From Galdieria sulphuraria (Eukaryota; Rhodophyta; Bangiophyceae; Galdieriales; Galdieriaceae): 64,000 bases of DNA. Shown here piece by piece: positions 1 to 10,906 of this stretch (position 1 is the stretch's first letter; each line of letters starts with the position of its first letter). Below the pieces are notes generated by a model that was not told where the DNA came from, made no database searches, and saw only the letters and a list, made by a program, of their open reading frames with translations. Made by a program: the position numbers and the translations under genes. Where the stretch lies: contig NW_005178422.1 of NCBI RefSeq assembly GCF_000341285.1, positions 43,230-107,229 on the forward strand, written 5' to 3'.

Positions 1-484
1 CATGGTCTTGTTGGTTATTATCATCCCATTTCCAGTCCTGTCTCTCTAAAGCAATATCTCCTAACAAACCACTTGGATAGGATCCACAAAAAGGTTCCTC
101 CGAGTGCCATTGACTAGTTGTATTATTTCTTTCCATTACTTTGCTTTTTGTGTCATTATCCTCAATAAAAAAATGGACTACAGGAAGGCTTGGTGTTTCA
201 TAGTTATTCAACACAACACTAGTAATAGGCCAATTAGGTCTCCAAGGAGCCCTTTTCCTTTGAGTTTTGTTATTTCTATTCGTTTTGTTTCCATTCTCAC
301 AACTATAAGAACAAACAGTTGAGTTCCTTTCCCATAAACTATCCACTTTTGTGGAGTCTAAACATTTGCTTTCCAACCCATTTCTGTGACACTCTGACCA
401 TATATGAGTAGCAAAAGGAATCCTGTTCAAAGAACTTTCCCAATAAGTATCTTGACTATTTTCGACTTTTCTGGAGAGGGACAT
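1..484 (-). CDS. 5' part of an unrecognised gene, cut by the left edge
   Basis: One uninterrupted minus-strand reading frame runs from an ATG at 484-482 to base 1, giving 161 codons plus one base. The protein begins MSLSRKVENSQDTYWESSLN. It is rich in Asn, Ser, Thr, Trp and charged residues, with basic stretches (KTQRKRAPWRPNWP near residue 80) and acidic patches. It has no membrane segment or known motif. Its ATG faces that of the CCDC130 gene across 74 bp, so the two probably share a promoter. The long frame with an upstream ATG and no stop argues for real coding sequence. The plus-strand frames here are shorter and end early. Function unknown; the 3' part lies outside the window. Confidence 0.6.
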   Translation of the reverse strand, partial: MSLSRKVENSQDTYWESSLNRIPFATHIWSECHRNGLESKCLDSTKVDSLWERNSTVCSYSCENGNKTNRNNKTQRKRAPWRPNWPITSVVLNNYETPSLPVVHFFIEDNDTKSKVMERNNTTSQWHSEEPFCGSYPSGLLGDIALERQDWKWDDNNQQDH

Positions 485-558
485 GAAAAACCCAAAAGTA
501 TTAAGTTGGATTTGAGTATTTGGATTTTACTTTGTGAGGTCGTAGTCTGTTCTCAACT

Positions 559-1359
559 ATGGCAGATAGAAAAGCTGTTCAAAAGTATTACCCTCCTGCT
601 TACTTTGATTACTTATCCAAGGGAGGGAAGAAGAGTATCAACATGTTTCAAGGACAACATCCCCTAAGAGAAAGAGCAAGAAAACTGAAGAGTCAAGGCA
701 TACTCATCATTCGTTTTGAGATGCCTTTCAATATTTGGTGTCTCGGATGTAATAATCACATAGGAAAAGGTGTTCGCTATAATGCGGAAAAGAAAAAAGT
801 AGGCTCTTATTTTAGTACAACAATATGGAACTTTCGTTTCAAGTGTCACTTGTGTGATAATTATATTGAAATACAAACAGACCCAGCTAGTCGAGATTAC
901 GTTGTAGTAGCTGGAGGAAAGAGAAAGGAAGAAGGTCCTGGAGAAGGTGACATATGGATTGAAGAAGCAACACAGCAAACTTCGGATGCTTTTGAAGCTT
1001 TAGAAAAGGAACAGATTCAACTGCAAGTGGCAAAGACAGAGAATGAACACATCCAAGAATTGGAAAGTTGGAAAAAGAAGAGTTATGAAGATGATTACGC
1101 TTCTTCACAATTGGTTCGAAAGAGGTTTAGGGAATGGAAAAAAGCTCTAACAGAAGAACAGAAACAAGATGAAGAATTGGCTTCACGTCTCAATTTGTTC
1201 ATTCCTTTGGTTCCCAAAGACAAGTCGACTACTCCAATTTCAAAACCTGCTGCTAGTGGTGCTCCTCAGATAACTAGAATTACTCCCAGAAAGTCCACAC
1301 ATATCCTTCCTCGTGCAAAATATGGTTACTTTGCACATATGCAGAGAAAGAAGTATTGA
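559..1359 (+). CDS. CCDC130/Saf4 (YJU2/CWC16 family) splicing factor
   Basis: Single-exon gene of 266 residues in the CWC16 family, whose members associate with the spliceosome (Yju2, Saf4/CCDC130). The family N-terminus is clear: KYYPP near residue 10, then RERARKL, ILIIRFEMPFNIWCLGC (about 48-64), VRYNAEKKKVG and CHLCDNYIEIQTDPA (96-110). The CxxC pairs at about 61/64 and 96/99 are the family's metal-binding cysteines. The charged coiled-coil C-terminal half is usual for CCDC130, and the KYYPP-type start with QTDPA fits CCDC130 better than CCDC94/Yju2. It probably acts in the nucleus in pre-mRNA splicing, which matters in a genome of tiny introns. The ATG at 559 aligns with the family start. 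Confidence 0.9.
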   Translation: MADRKAVQKYYPPAYFDYLSKGGKKSINMFQGQHPLRERARKLKSQGILIIRFEMPFNIWCLGCNNHIGKGVRYNAEKKKVGSYFSTTIWNFRFKCHLCDNYIEIQTDPASRDYVVVAGGKRKEEGPGEGDIWIEEATQQTSDAFEALEKEQIQLQVAKTENEHIQELESWKKKSYEDDYASSQLVRKRFREWKKALTEEQKQDEELASRLNLFIPLVPKDKSTTPISKPAASGAPQITRITPRKSTHILPRAKYGYFAHMQRKKY

Positions 1360-1440
1360 AATATTGTAAATCTGATAGAATATAACTTAAATGGAATGAA
1401 CTATCATAATATAACAGACAAGTTTATTGATGGCTCAAAG

Positions 1441-2505
1441 TTAGTTATGGGGAAGTTTCCAAGTGGAAGCTACAGCTGAGAGTAAATCAATTCCTGAAGG
1501 AGGTGCAGGAGGAGGCTTTCCACTAGAATTCATATCCATCTTATCGTCATCTTGTGCATTGGAACCACTGTCTTCACCACTTTCCTCATCCAAAGAAACT
1601 CCACAACGTGAAGAACAAGATTGAAGTTCCATACCATACAAATTAGGCTCACTCATACAGCGCTTACCAACACGGAATGTTTTAGAATTTCGAAACTCTC
1701 GAGATATGCGCTGGAAATATTTTTGAGCGTGCGTACGAACTTGTGTACGATTTCTGGTTCCAACATAATTTGCTATGGCTTTCACATCCTTATGACCATA
1801 TTTTTGGATAGCTTCTAAGAATCTTTGATGCTCCTCTGGAGTCCAGTATCTAGACTGAGAACGACTCGTGTCATTATTCTGAATCCGATTCGACTCTCCT
1901 TGACTCAGTAAAGAACGTAATCGATCTATCTCTCTACGATATTCTGCCAACTCCTTTCGCATAGACTGATTATCTCGTTCTAGTCTCCATATCCAAGACT
2001 CTTTCTGACTGGCGTCCATACCATTCGACCATGGATATCTCCATAAGTTTGTCTGTAGACTAGTTGCTACATCATAATTATTACTCTTGGAACCAGCTAT
2101 TGTAGAATAATATGAGTAAATCTTGTCCAGAGGATATCTTAAACCATCTTGCTGAGATATATCGACAGTATCACCGTTTGTGGAGTCGACAATAGAAATG
2201 GGACGATAAACTTGTTCCACATAGTCTGTCCCAGAATGAACCGTTGCCAGTTCGGAAGGAAAACTTGGTTGACCGTATTTTACAGTAGACTGAAAATAAC
2301 TGGGAGGTAAGACACTGGAAGACGAATGATTAGGGCCGTGCCGTAAACTCACTGGTCTCGTGCCGTCCGAAGGATGAGACGTTCCAGAGAAGCTTCCTTC
2401 TGGATTCATGTATGCCGTAGAATGAATAGGGAACGAATAATCCCGATAATCACTCGCCGAAAAGTAATTAGTGTTAAGGTACTGTTGGGAATCCATAACG
2501 GACAT
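1441..2505 (-). CDS. Single-repeat MYB/SANT transcription factor, (S/T)HAQKYF class
   Basis: Single-exon protein of 354 residues. A MYB/SANT repeat at about residues 218-267 starts RYWTPEEHQRFLEAIQKYG and ends in THAQKYF, a variant of the SHAQKYF signature of plant CCA1/LHY/REVEILLE and related one-repeat MYBs. A predicted helical stretch (about 175-205, RLERDNQSMRKELAEYRREI) just before the repeat could be a leucine-zipper-like dimerisation segment. The N-terminal half is Ser/Tyr-rich and disordered; the C-terminus has an acidic patch and a proline-rich PPPAPP. It is expected to bind DNA in the nucleus. Targets, including any clock or light role, cannot be read from the sequence. The 3' end converges on CCDC130 with about 80 bp between stops. 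Confidence 0.85.
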   Translation of the reverse strand: MSVMDSQQYLNTNYFSASDYRDYSFPIHSTAYMNPEGSFSGTSHPSDGTRPVSLRHGPNHSSSSVLPPSYFQSTVKYGQPSFPSELATVHSGTDYVEQVYRPISIVDSTNGDTVDISQQDGLRYPLDKIYSYYSTIAGSKSNNYDVATSLQTNLWRYPWSNGMDASQKESWIWRLERDNQSMRKELAEYRREIDRLRSLLSQGESNRIQNNDTSRSQSRYWTPEEHQRFLEAIQKYGHKDVKAIANYVGTRNRTQVRTHAQKYFQRISREFRNSKTFRVGKRCMSEPNLYGMELQSCSSRCGVSLDEESGEDSGSNAQDDDKMDMNSSGKPPPAPPSGIDLLSAVASTWKLPHN

Positions 2506-4142
2506 AGGAAACGAAACAAAGAGTTTCGACTGGTTTCCCTACGCAGCTCCCTTTCACAAACGGTTATATTACGTCACCTTTTTTCCTATATACGTCAAAA
2601 ATGAAAAGTAACCAAAAAACGGGAACAATGGTGTCACAATAACCAGTGAACTTAGCAAATAGGACCAGCCTCAGCGCACCTCAAATAAATGATGCCACTA
2701 CGACAAAATCTTAAAACGCACCATTGCTGAAAGGGAGTTGAATTGTCCATACGACACAAAGAATTTACAGGCTCCTTTGCCTGTGTGCCCTTGAACAGGC
2801 TACGACGGACCCGAGAATCGTCAATAAACTAGAGAATGGTTTGCACTTTTATATTTAAACCAATAGTTTGATAATGTACCAAGCGGAATCACAGATAATG
2901 AATTAGAAACGCGAGTTTTTTCTCAAAAGTTTCTGGTTGAACAATTCATTAAAGTTGTATAGTTATCTCACCATGTTATATTTAAGAAAGAGACTGCAGA
3001 TTTCACTACATATGGCTAAAATATAATTGCTGGATACGTGAATTACAAGTTTCCTCATCTACTCCCACTCCAACGAGAGATAGGCTATATCACGACACCA
3101 GATCTCACTAAAATACGAGATTCAACCTTTGAAATGAAATATTCCAATCAAGTTAGAAAGAAATGAAGATGACAGCAGATAAGCACATTTAGGGAGATAC
3201 TATTCCGTAAGCAATATTTTGTCAGTTATTGCTATACTGTCTTTCAATACTTATTTCTTGAGAAGACAACGAGCACTTAAATCTTTACAGCATAGCGTAT
3301 GTGTAAAATCTCTTTCATTCGCTATGATATCATCTTTTAAAAAGCTCTACAAGTCTTCATAGAATTATTAATAACACATGTGATGAATAAAGATAACCTG
3401 AAATTTAGAATTACGTGAAGATGAAAATATAAAAAGATAAAGCTTGATTGATGCATGCTGAGAGCAATGAGTAGAACAAAGAGAAAATGGAAACTTGTTG
3501 GCTGGCCTAAGTTTCATTGCAGCATGACTTTTTCTTTACAAAAATAATGCCTCTGTTGACTGAATAACCTCATCTCTCGAAGGTTAACAAAGAACAAAAA
3601 ATTTTTAATTTAAAAATAAAACAAATTAAGGTTGTAAAAATAGAAATGAAGGACGAGTCAAGCCAAGAAGAATAGTTTTTCGTAAATCTTGAGAAATGAA
3701 AACAAAGCGTCAGTCAACGAATACAATGAACTTAAGCAAGCAAAGATAGACCAAACTTAATTTAAGCAACGTAAAAGAAAACTCTTGAAATTAAAAGCTT
3801 CAGTTAAAGTGGTTCCACTTTCTTGAAAATTCACTACTCCCTTCGATTTAAAATTAGCTACGATAGAAACAATCTTTGAAAAAATTCTTCTTCCGACAAA
3901 ATTATTTTTTACCTCATATTATGATAAAAAGCTGAAGGAAATAATGTTTGGCATCAATTTTTAAATTAACAATTTGCAATTGCTAGATTTAATCATGCTT
4001 GCATACAATTTCTTCGTTTTTATATTTTTTTATTTCTTTTAGCATGAGGATTTTGGCGGTTATGGTGCTTTAAATCATTTAACTGGTATTGTACATTGTC
4101 GATCAATTTTTTTCTAGTTGTAGATAGAAACTAGTTAGTCGC
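2506..4142. other. 1.6 kb intergenic region, no gene recognised
   Basis: AT-rich stretch between two divergent genes. All frames carry frequent stops, and I found no tRNA, snRNA or repeat signature. The first 150 bases presumably hold the MYB promoter, and the bases before 4143, with T-rich tracts at about 4020-4120, the promoter of the next gene. It is unusually long for this compact window, so an unrecognised non-coding RNA is possible, but nothing specific supports one. Confidence 0.4.
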
Positions 4143-6178
4143 ATGTCAAAGGTGGTCAGTTCTCAGTATTATGAGCAATTGGACGACACTGCTAGAGTCC
4201 AGTACCGAGATCTTTTACTTACCACTCAGCAAAAGGACATTTTCTTTCTACCGCTGTCTCTAGCAAGGTTCTGTGTTCGCGAAAATTATCGAGTCGTTGG
4301 CTCGTCAAAAAGTGACTCCTCTAGCGATACACACTTGCTCTCCATCGTTTCTAGCCGGTGTCTTTGCAGCTTTTCTTTTGCTGACTATACCGTTGTGTGT
4401 CTTTGCTATTTAAAAGGAGAGAAAACCTGGCTTTCCTTTTACGTCGCTGAAAACAACATTTTCTCCCCGAGCCACAGTTTTTTTCTTGATTATTTTTTGT
4501 CAGATGTTACGTGTTCGCGTTGTTTTTCCGTTGGTGGTTTTCCAAACCTTAGTTATGGTTTAAGATTTTTTGCTTTGGACGCAAATAACGTGTTTGTTGT
4601 TGTATGGGTGGACGACGACATAGTTGCTTTTAAAGTCAGTCATGAACAATCTTCTATTTCTATTGAGAAGCAGTTCACTTTTTCATTTGGAAGTAGTCTA
4701 AGGGATATTTCCATAAACGGTCTCTATGATCCTTGGTTTGCAGCGGTGTGCGTGAATGGTTCGATCTACTATGGTAAATTGTTGGATCCATCATCAACCT
4801 CGAAGTGTTTGCAAGTGAATGGTTGTACTGCAGTTGAGAGAAAGAAATTCCATTTTATCCATTTTTGCTGTCGTCCTTTTTTAGCAGTAGTTTTAAGTGA
4901 TTCTGGGAACATGTTCGTGTTGGATATGGTCAAAAATAGGATGGAAAAAGTATGGTATCTTCATTCACTTGATGAAAGTTTTACGAATAGGTTTATTTCT
5001 ATAAGTCGGTCAAAGTCGAACCCATTTGAGTTTTATATTCTTACTCGTTTCCATATTCATACTTTTGATGAACGCCAACTTCATCATCCCGTTAAATCTT
5101 TTGCCCATTTTTTGATGAGTTTTCAACCTTTTTGTTTAGATGTATATCATATGGCAAGAAATGATTTACTTGTGGTGGGGTGTGAATCAGAATGCTATAT
5201 TCGTTTATTTGTCGTTCCACAAGTGATCGACCAATGGAAATTTCCACATCTTACGGAACCCTACAATGTCCACCTTCATCTCCAGAGTTTCTTTTCTGTA
5301 CCAGAGAATATGAAAGGTTTTGATTCGTATCATTCATATAAAATATGCTTTCCTCATCACTCGAAGAAACGTGCTATTCTAGGAGACGCAGCTTTCGTGC
5401 ATTTTACTAGTATGAACAACAATGTACCGACATTACTTGCTGTTCGAGGTGAATTTCTCTATGGTTGCTCGATTGCATTCGATCACCATGTGTCTAACCA
5501 TATGGAATACCTTTGGAATCCAATTGGGAGGTTGTTCTTGAGTGAGGAGAGAGTCAAGACGACATCGAGGAGAAGAGTTTCCAAACTAACATTGACGCAG
5601 TTACTCGAAGACAGCATTTCGGAATGTAAAGAGTAAGTACAAAAACGACTCTTTGGATCCATTATGACATTTTTAGGTCTTATTTTCTATTCAGTGTCTC
5701 ACAGCTATTGAAACGGCTAACAGGGTCCTTATCCAATCCATCAGTTTCCTCCGAGTTGATAAAGTCACATACTACAAAGATTGAACGAGAATACAAGCTG
5801 AAGGTTCCTCAATTATCTTCAGAGTTGTTGAGTGATATTCTTGAAAAGTTACCCGACTCTCTTGAGTCGGATGTAGATGACAAAGAATTTCCCCAAGAGA
5901 GGTTTATGGATAAAAGAAAGCAGATCGTTGGTTCTCTGTTAGACAGAAATACGATCGATAAAGTGAAAGAGTCTATGGATGACTGGATTGTTTCTTCAGG
6001 AGATTTAGAAACCATCTCTTTGTGGGAAAGAAACATCCCACCACAGTGTACTTCATCCACCCATATAAAGCATTATGTGTTGAATCCAAAAAGTGAAACA
6101 AAGATGCATTTTTGTGTTTCTGATGAAGTGAAGAAGATAGTGAACGATGTTTGGAGTTGTTACTTTTCGGAAGCATAA
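4143..6178 (+). CDS. Possible RNA polymerase I factor, TAF1C/Rrn6-like (tentative)
   Basis: Two exons, 4143-5632 and 5695-6178. The 62 bp intron (GTAAGT...TTCAG) joins in frame to give 657 residues. The first 450 residues are beta-rich and propeller-like. One stretch resembles the TAF1C/Rrn6 pattern, where a reporter-like strand is followed by a dominant D-E-R (FYILTRFHIHTFDERQL near residue 298) and later by a conserved hydrophobic strand with L-V-V-G. The C-terminal 200 residues are charged and helical. TAF1C/Rrn6 proteins are diverged subunits of the Pol I promoter factor (SL1/core factor). Other propeller-plus-helix proteins such as Nup88 are possible. Reality of the gene is nearly certain; the function is a weak guess. 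Confidence 0.4.
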
Positions 6179-6226
6179 ACTATAATAGCGCATGTTGTTC
6201 GGGGTTTTCATCATTTCTCGTTTTTA

Positions 6227-6529
6227 ATGTCACATAGTATATTTTCACTCGTGGATAATGATAAAGTAGTCCCCATTCGGGAACAACAGAAAAGAGTGTA
6301 AGTTGAGTTTCCTCATATTTGATAGACATTTAAAAGTTGTTGTAGAGTGGAGAGAGTATCTTCACACGCAGCAAAAGTGGAAGAGTGTACCAAAGAACTT
6401 AAGAGGCTCTATGAGGAAACAAACGGTGACTTCCAAAGAGCTCTTGAGAAAACAAAACAAATAAAAGAGGACCTGGAGAATATTGACCGCCTTTTGAATG
6501 CACTGAAAACGAAGAAAGTGGATAAATAA
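6227..6529 (+). CDS. KxDL-motif small coiled-coil protein (BORC-subunit type)
   Basis: Two-exon small gene: exon 1 6227-6297, a 48 bp intron (GTAAGT...TTGTAG), exon 2 6346-6529, giving about 84 residues. Exon 1 is too short to stand out alone. The product is almost wholly helical and charged. Near the C-terminus it has IKEDLENIDRLLNALKTK, which carries the K-x-D-L motif followed by the I...L..LK spacing that defines KXD1/KXDL proteins. In animals and yeast these belong to BORC/BLOC-1-type complexes on lysosomes or endosomes. The length matches the compact end of the family. The gene follows the previous stop by under 50 bp on the same strand. Confidence 0.6.
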
Positions 6530-6787
6530 AAGAGGAATGGAAACCAAACTTTTATCCAACTGCCATAGTGTAAAAAAGCTATTGTTCGAAAAAGAGTTTG
6601 ACTCGCTAGTAGATACTTTAGTGACGGAAATGGGTCTCGTAAAACAGTTTATCACAACACAATATAAAGTCTTCCAAAGCCTATAATAATTTTCAAAGGG
6701 TTTTAATAAGCCATCACCACAAATCTTTCCGTATGGGGTTCCAAAATATCTTTCTTAATCCATTTATTTTATTCATAATTGTGAAGG

Positions 6788-7583
6788 ATGAATAGTGATG
6801 CTTCCTTAAGATGGCTTGTTATTCTTCTATTCAGTTGCTGTATTCTACTATTCGTTCCTTTGCTATTCACTGCAATAACAACTGAATCACTTCAGGAAGG
6901 ATTTGTAAATATTGGAAATAATCCTTGGGCGCTAGCAGCTTTTAGTGACTTTACTGTCGGTTTTGTTTTCAATCTGACCTTTATTTGTGTAAGAGAAGCT
7001 AGTGATTTGTATCAAGTGCCAGGTAGGAAGCCTTCTCTTTGGACTGCCTTTTTCTGGGTGATACTTGCTTTATTGGTCGGAAACCCTGCTGTTCTTAGCT
7101 ACGGCATATATCAACTTGTCAAAGCTCATAGCATCAAAAGTGCTTTTTTGGTGACTCTTCCTTCAGACAAAACGGGTTCTCATTCTTTATCAAAAACAAA
7201 ATGGCTCTATTGGTTATTTCAGTTGGCAATGTTGGGACTGCTCATCTATTACATAGTGAGTTGTTTGATAGCCCTTATGAGTCAATCCATTGGCGATGGG
7301 TGGCAATACATACAAAAGGACCCATGGGCATATTTGACATTCTTTGATAACTTGTTGGGAGTTGTGTTTACAAGTGTCTATATTGCAGTATCACAGCATC
7401 CAAAATGGATACATGTGATAGCATGGTGGTTGACATTGTGGTTATTTGGAAATGGTGTAACGGTAAGTGTGTGGTGCTGAAGAAGAAGAAGAAGATATTT
7501 AGAATATTGAATAGGCTATCTTTGCTTTATGGTTGTGTTGGAGGAAATATTCTCTCGGTGAATCCTTGTTGTATAGGGAATAG
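6788..7583 (+). CDS. Multi-spanning membrane protein, two DUF1475-like units
   Basis: Exon 1 6788-7462, a 52 bp intron (GTAAGTG...AATAG), exon 2 7515-7583, giving about 247 residues. Exon 2 completes the last membrane segment (GNGV then TAIFALWLCWRK); reading through the intron would end the protein early at WC. About six hydrophobic segments are visible. The protein is an internal duplication: NNPWALAAFSDFTVGFVFN in the first half corresponds to KDPWAYLTFFDNLLGVVFT in the second, each followed by a W...GN segment. The PWxxxxxxDxxxxxxF signature recalls the DUF1475 family of plant and algal membrane proteins. No biochemical function is known. Confidence 0.6.
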
Positions 7584-7610
7584 AATATGGATATAAAAAA
7601 TATTCTTTTT

Positions 7611-9332
7611 TTATGACATCTTTACCATTCTTTTCATCGCACGCTTCCATGCATTCCAAGTTCCTCCAACATCTCGAACTACACGAATTCGTGTTGGTAT
7701 TTCAAACAACATCTTCAGTTCTTCCAAACTCTTCTGTTTGGTTTCTGGAATAAAGAGAAGAATAAACACAAAGTCTGCCAATGCAAAACCGGCATATAAA
7801 CCAAATGTACCACTTGTACCTATACCTTGTGTCAAATAGTTGAAAGTATAACTAATACCAAAGTTTCCCAAATAACTGCAGAAAGTTAACAAACACATAT
7901 AGGAATTGCGAAGATAAAGAGGACCAACTTCTGTAGCAACTACCCAAGGAGTTAGGCCCACTCCATTGGCATAAAAAAGATAATAAAAGACAACTCCAAT
8001 GATTGTGATAATAAGATTGGTCCGATGATTTGTGCTAATGAAACCTAAGCCAGTCATCAATAATGATAGAGATAAACCCGGAAGAGTGCAAAGATTAAGC
8101 TTTCTTCTACCCACTCGATCAATCCAATAAAGACCAGGGATACAAAATACTGCATTGGCAACTCCAGCTACCAAACTCACATAAATGGCATTGGTTTTAG
8201 AAAGCCCAATGCTTTCAAACACAGTTCCTATATAATATCCAATGGCATTGGCCCCTGAAAACTGTTGGATAAACATCATAGCACAACCAACTACACAGAT
8301 CCTTCGAATAGGAGCTTCATGAATAAACTCGATGACCAAATTCTTATTTTGTGAAAATTTCAATTCGTCTTTTACATCTTGTATCATCTTGAAAAATTCA
8401 TAGCGAGAATCCTCTTCAAATCCTTGAATACAATACCAAGAATGAAAAGACGCTTTGGGACGACTCTTCATCAGATTCCAACGAGGACTTTCAGGTAAAG
8501 CTATCATGAGAATAAACTGTAACAACGCAGGTACTATACCAGAACCCAACATGAGACGCCAATTGGCTGAAGCTGAGGCAAACGCTGCAGCCAAGATATA
8601 TCCCAAGCATTGACCAAGAAATAAAGAAAGTTGGAAAATGGCAACCAAAAGTCCTCGTTGACGCTTTGGAGAACATTCTGCAATGTACATAGGAACGGTT
8701 GCATTACCACATCCTGCTCCCAACCCAACTATTATTCGTCCACACATGAGTGCTGGAAAGTTGTAAGATAGTGACTGAATCAAAGCACCACAAAAGTATA
8801 GAAATGAAGATACCAGAATGGTGGGTTTCCTTCCCAGATAAACATTGAATGGTAAGGCCCTATACAAACTTTATAAGAGATTGATAGTTTGAATTCAATC
8901 CATCACTCACACAGCACCACCAAACATGGCACCTAGAGCTATTCCTGAAGGAACAAGGGATTTTTCTGCAGTATTCAAACGCATATAAGGGTCCAAATAT
9001 AGTTGAGCTCCATTGATGGTAGTCAGGTCCAGACCCAATAAAAAGGCACTCAAAGTTGCCACTGCAGTCAATACAATCAATATAGCTTTAGGAGTAGCCT
9101 GAAATCCATATAGTCGAACTTGGGGAGGGGGGCCTAGACTTTCCAAAGCACTTTTGTCTCTGGACAATTGATATGCTCTGTCTTCATTGGCTTCTTCTAG
9201 TTCTATTTGCTCAAAAGGGTCACCCCATTCTTTCACATGGTCTTGCTTGCTCTCTTTACTTGTTTCAATGTCTTCTGCGAGAATCACTCTAGTTTCTCTG
9301 TTGTCACGGTCTGAAATCACTTGGCGATCCAT
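7611..9332 (-). CDS. MFS sugar/polyol:H+ symporter, paralogue A
   Basis: Sugar-porter family member of 556 residues in the plasma or vacuolar membrane. Exon 1 9332-8911, a 51 bp phase-2 intron (GTGAGT...ATAG), exon 2 8859-7611. Family signatures: LGRKPT after TM2, RIIVGLGAG in TM4, PESPRW after TM6, DRVGRRK between TM8 and TM9, and the C-terminal PETKQKSLEEL. About 12 membrane segments follow an acidic 75-residue cytosolic N-terminus. The ATG at 9332 is the first in frame. Galdieria-type algae are known for large sugar-transporter repertoires supporting heterotrophy. The substrate cannot be read from sequence. The intron position matches paralogue B at 14.5-16.2 kb. Confidence 0.88.
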
Positions 9333-9616
9333 TATCAATCAACCCAACTCACCTTTTGATGATTCCACTTGAAAGAAATGTTCACAAACGATCACAATCC
9401 GTCCATTGGACTGTCCCATTGTACCAATGTTTTGTGTCGTTATCGTTCATCAACACATTTGGAACAAGTTACTTGACACTCTTCCCATAAAACTTGGGAA
9501 TGGTTCACCATCTTTCACATATTTAAATGTTTTCCAACGTCTTTGAATATGTCTTTGTAAAACTGCTTTATTTTCCAACTTCATCGTTATCTTATATTGC
9601 TTCGGTATTATTTGCA

Positions 9617-10906
9617 TTAAGAATCCGTTCGTTCCAAAACTTTTCTATTCATTTCATGAAATAATGTTTCGTTCATGAATCTTTGCATCAATTTTCTTCC
9701 ATTTTCACCAATCTGTTTACAATGGCTTTCATTTGTTCGACAATACTCCAGCTTTTCGATGAGATCAGAGCCATTCAAGTTGAGAGGAACGAAATGTATC
9801 CAAGGTTTCAAGTCTCTGAAAAAAATAGACTCCACGGAAAAAGGATAAGGATGAAAAGGACAAGACCACGAATACAAGGCATGCGGAAAGCTACTACTCA
9901 AGTCATGTCCTTCTATATTCAAGACATATTTAAACTGGAACAAGTTTTTTCCTGGAGAGGGTGGCATTTTTAAGTGTGCATATCGATCTTGAAATCCACC
10001 TAAAGAACTAAAACCTACATCGATATCAGAACGATTATATGATAGTGCCAATTCTACAATCTTTCTTCTATTGGTCTTCCCTGGAAACTCGTCTTCATCT
10101 CGGATGGGTCCTGAAGCACTGCCTCTCCAAAATAACACATCTTTCTTATCTTCCCACCGAATAGTATCATTTCGAAAGCAATTTGGAAAATGATAAGTTT
10201 TTCTAGGCCATAAAGCACCAGAAGAAGAGCCATATCTGCGACAATGTCGAAGAAAACAAGATTCCTCCAAGACATTGTCAGCTATATTCATATATGGGGA
10301 TACCTTGGTGAATTCCTCTTGGTATACTTCTTGGTACCATTGAGCCTCCTTTACTAGGACAATAAACGGAGATTTGGGCCATTTTCTAAGCGTTGGACAG
10401 TTTCCTAGACGAAAGGATACTTGTTGTTCAACAAAGTCCTCAGGGGCTGACACCAGCTCAAGAGACTTAAAACGAGAAAGTATACTGGTGTCGACGTTCA
10501 ATGTGACAACTAAACTAGTTATAAGACAGAGAACAAAGCATAAGAAAAATCGATTCCAACGTCCTTGAATACCGGCAAATGACAAAATCATGACACGCGC
10601 CCAATCGATGGCTCCCAATTTCAAACGAGGTCCCAGAACATTCCATCTTCCTTCTCTGCCATGTAGTTGCTGTCCTTCAAATTTGATAGCTTCTATGAAA
10701 TTGTACAATATATGTCTCTAATAAATAAGGATATCACATTAAGGATATTGTTCGCATACTAATCGGCTTTAATAATGCGAAGTTGACTAACCAGATAAAA
10801 GGAGTTGCTCATCAAGATGCTCCCGATTCCTTCTTTTTCTCAATATAGTTGCAAGTGGTCCAACTTGATTTTCGCGGTTGGAGAGTTCCCTCCATTTCTC
10901 ATTCAT
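9617..10906 (-). CDS. GT90 (CAP10/KDELC-type) glycosyltransferase
   Basis: Exon 1 10906-10792 and exon 2 10692-9617 join in frame across a 99 bp intron (GTTAGT...TTCATAG), giving 396 residues. Exon 1 supplies the only usable ATG; the longer frame downstream has none near its start. One membrane anchor near residue 70 (RFFLCFVLCLITSLVV) makes it a type II Golgi/ER protein. CAP10-domain motifs: VLFWRGSASG, KTNRRKIVEL and YVLNIEGHDLSSSFPHALYS, then the SWSCPF segment. GT90 enzymes include protein O-glucosyl/xylosyltransferases (Rumi/POGLUT) and fungal capsule CAP10. Donor and acceptor are unknown. The intron is about twice the window's usual length, so the 5' model is less certain than the domain call. 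Confidence 0.78.

Noticed and set aside
404-667. Plus-strand 87-codon frame overlapping the CCDC130 start
   Set aside because: It runs across the clear CCDC130 start in another frame, has no domain, and lies over the minus-strand left-edge gene.
2506-4142. Search for tRNA, snRNA or transposon remnants in the long intergenic region
   Set aside because: No T-loop consensus, snRNA core sequence, terminal repeats or transposase-like frame was seen.
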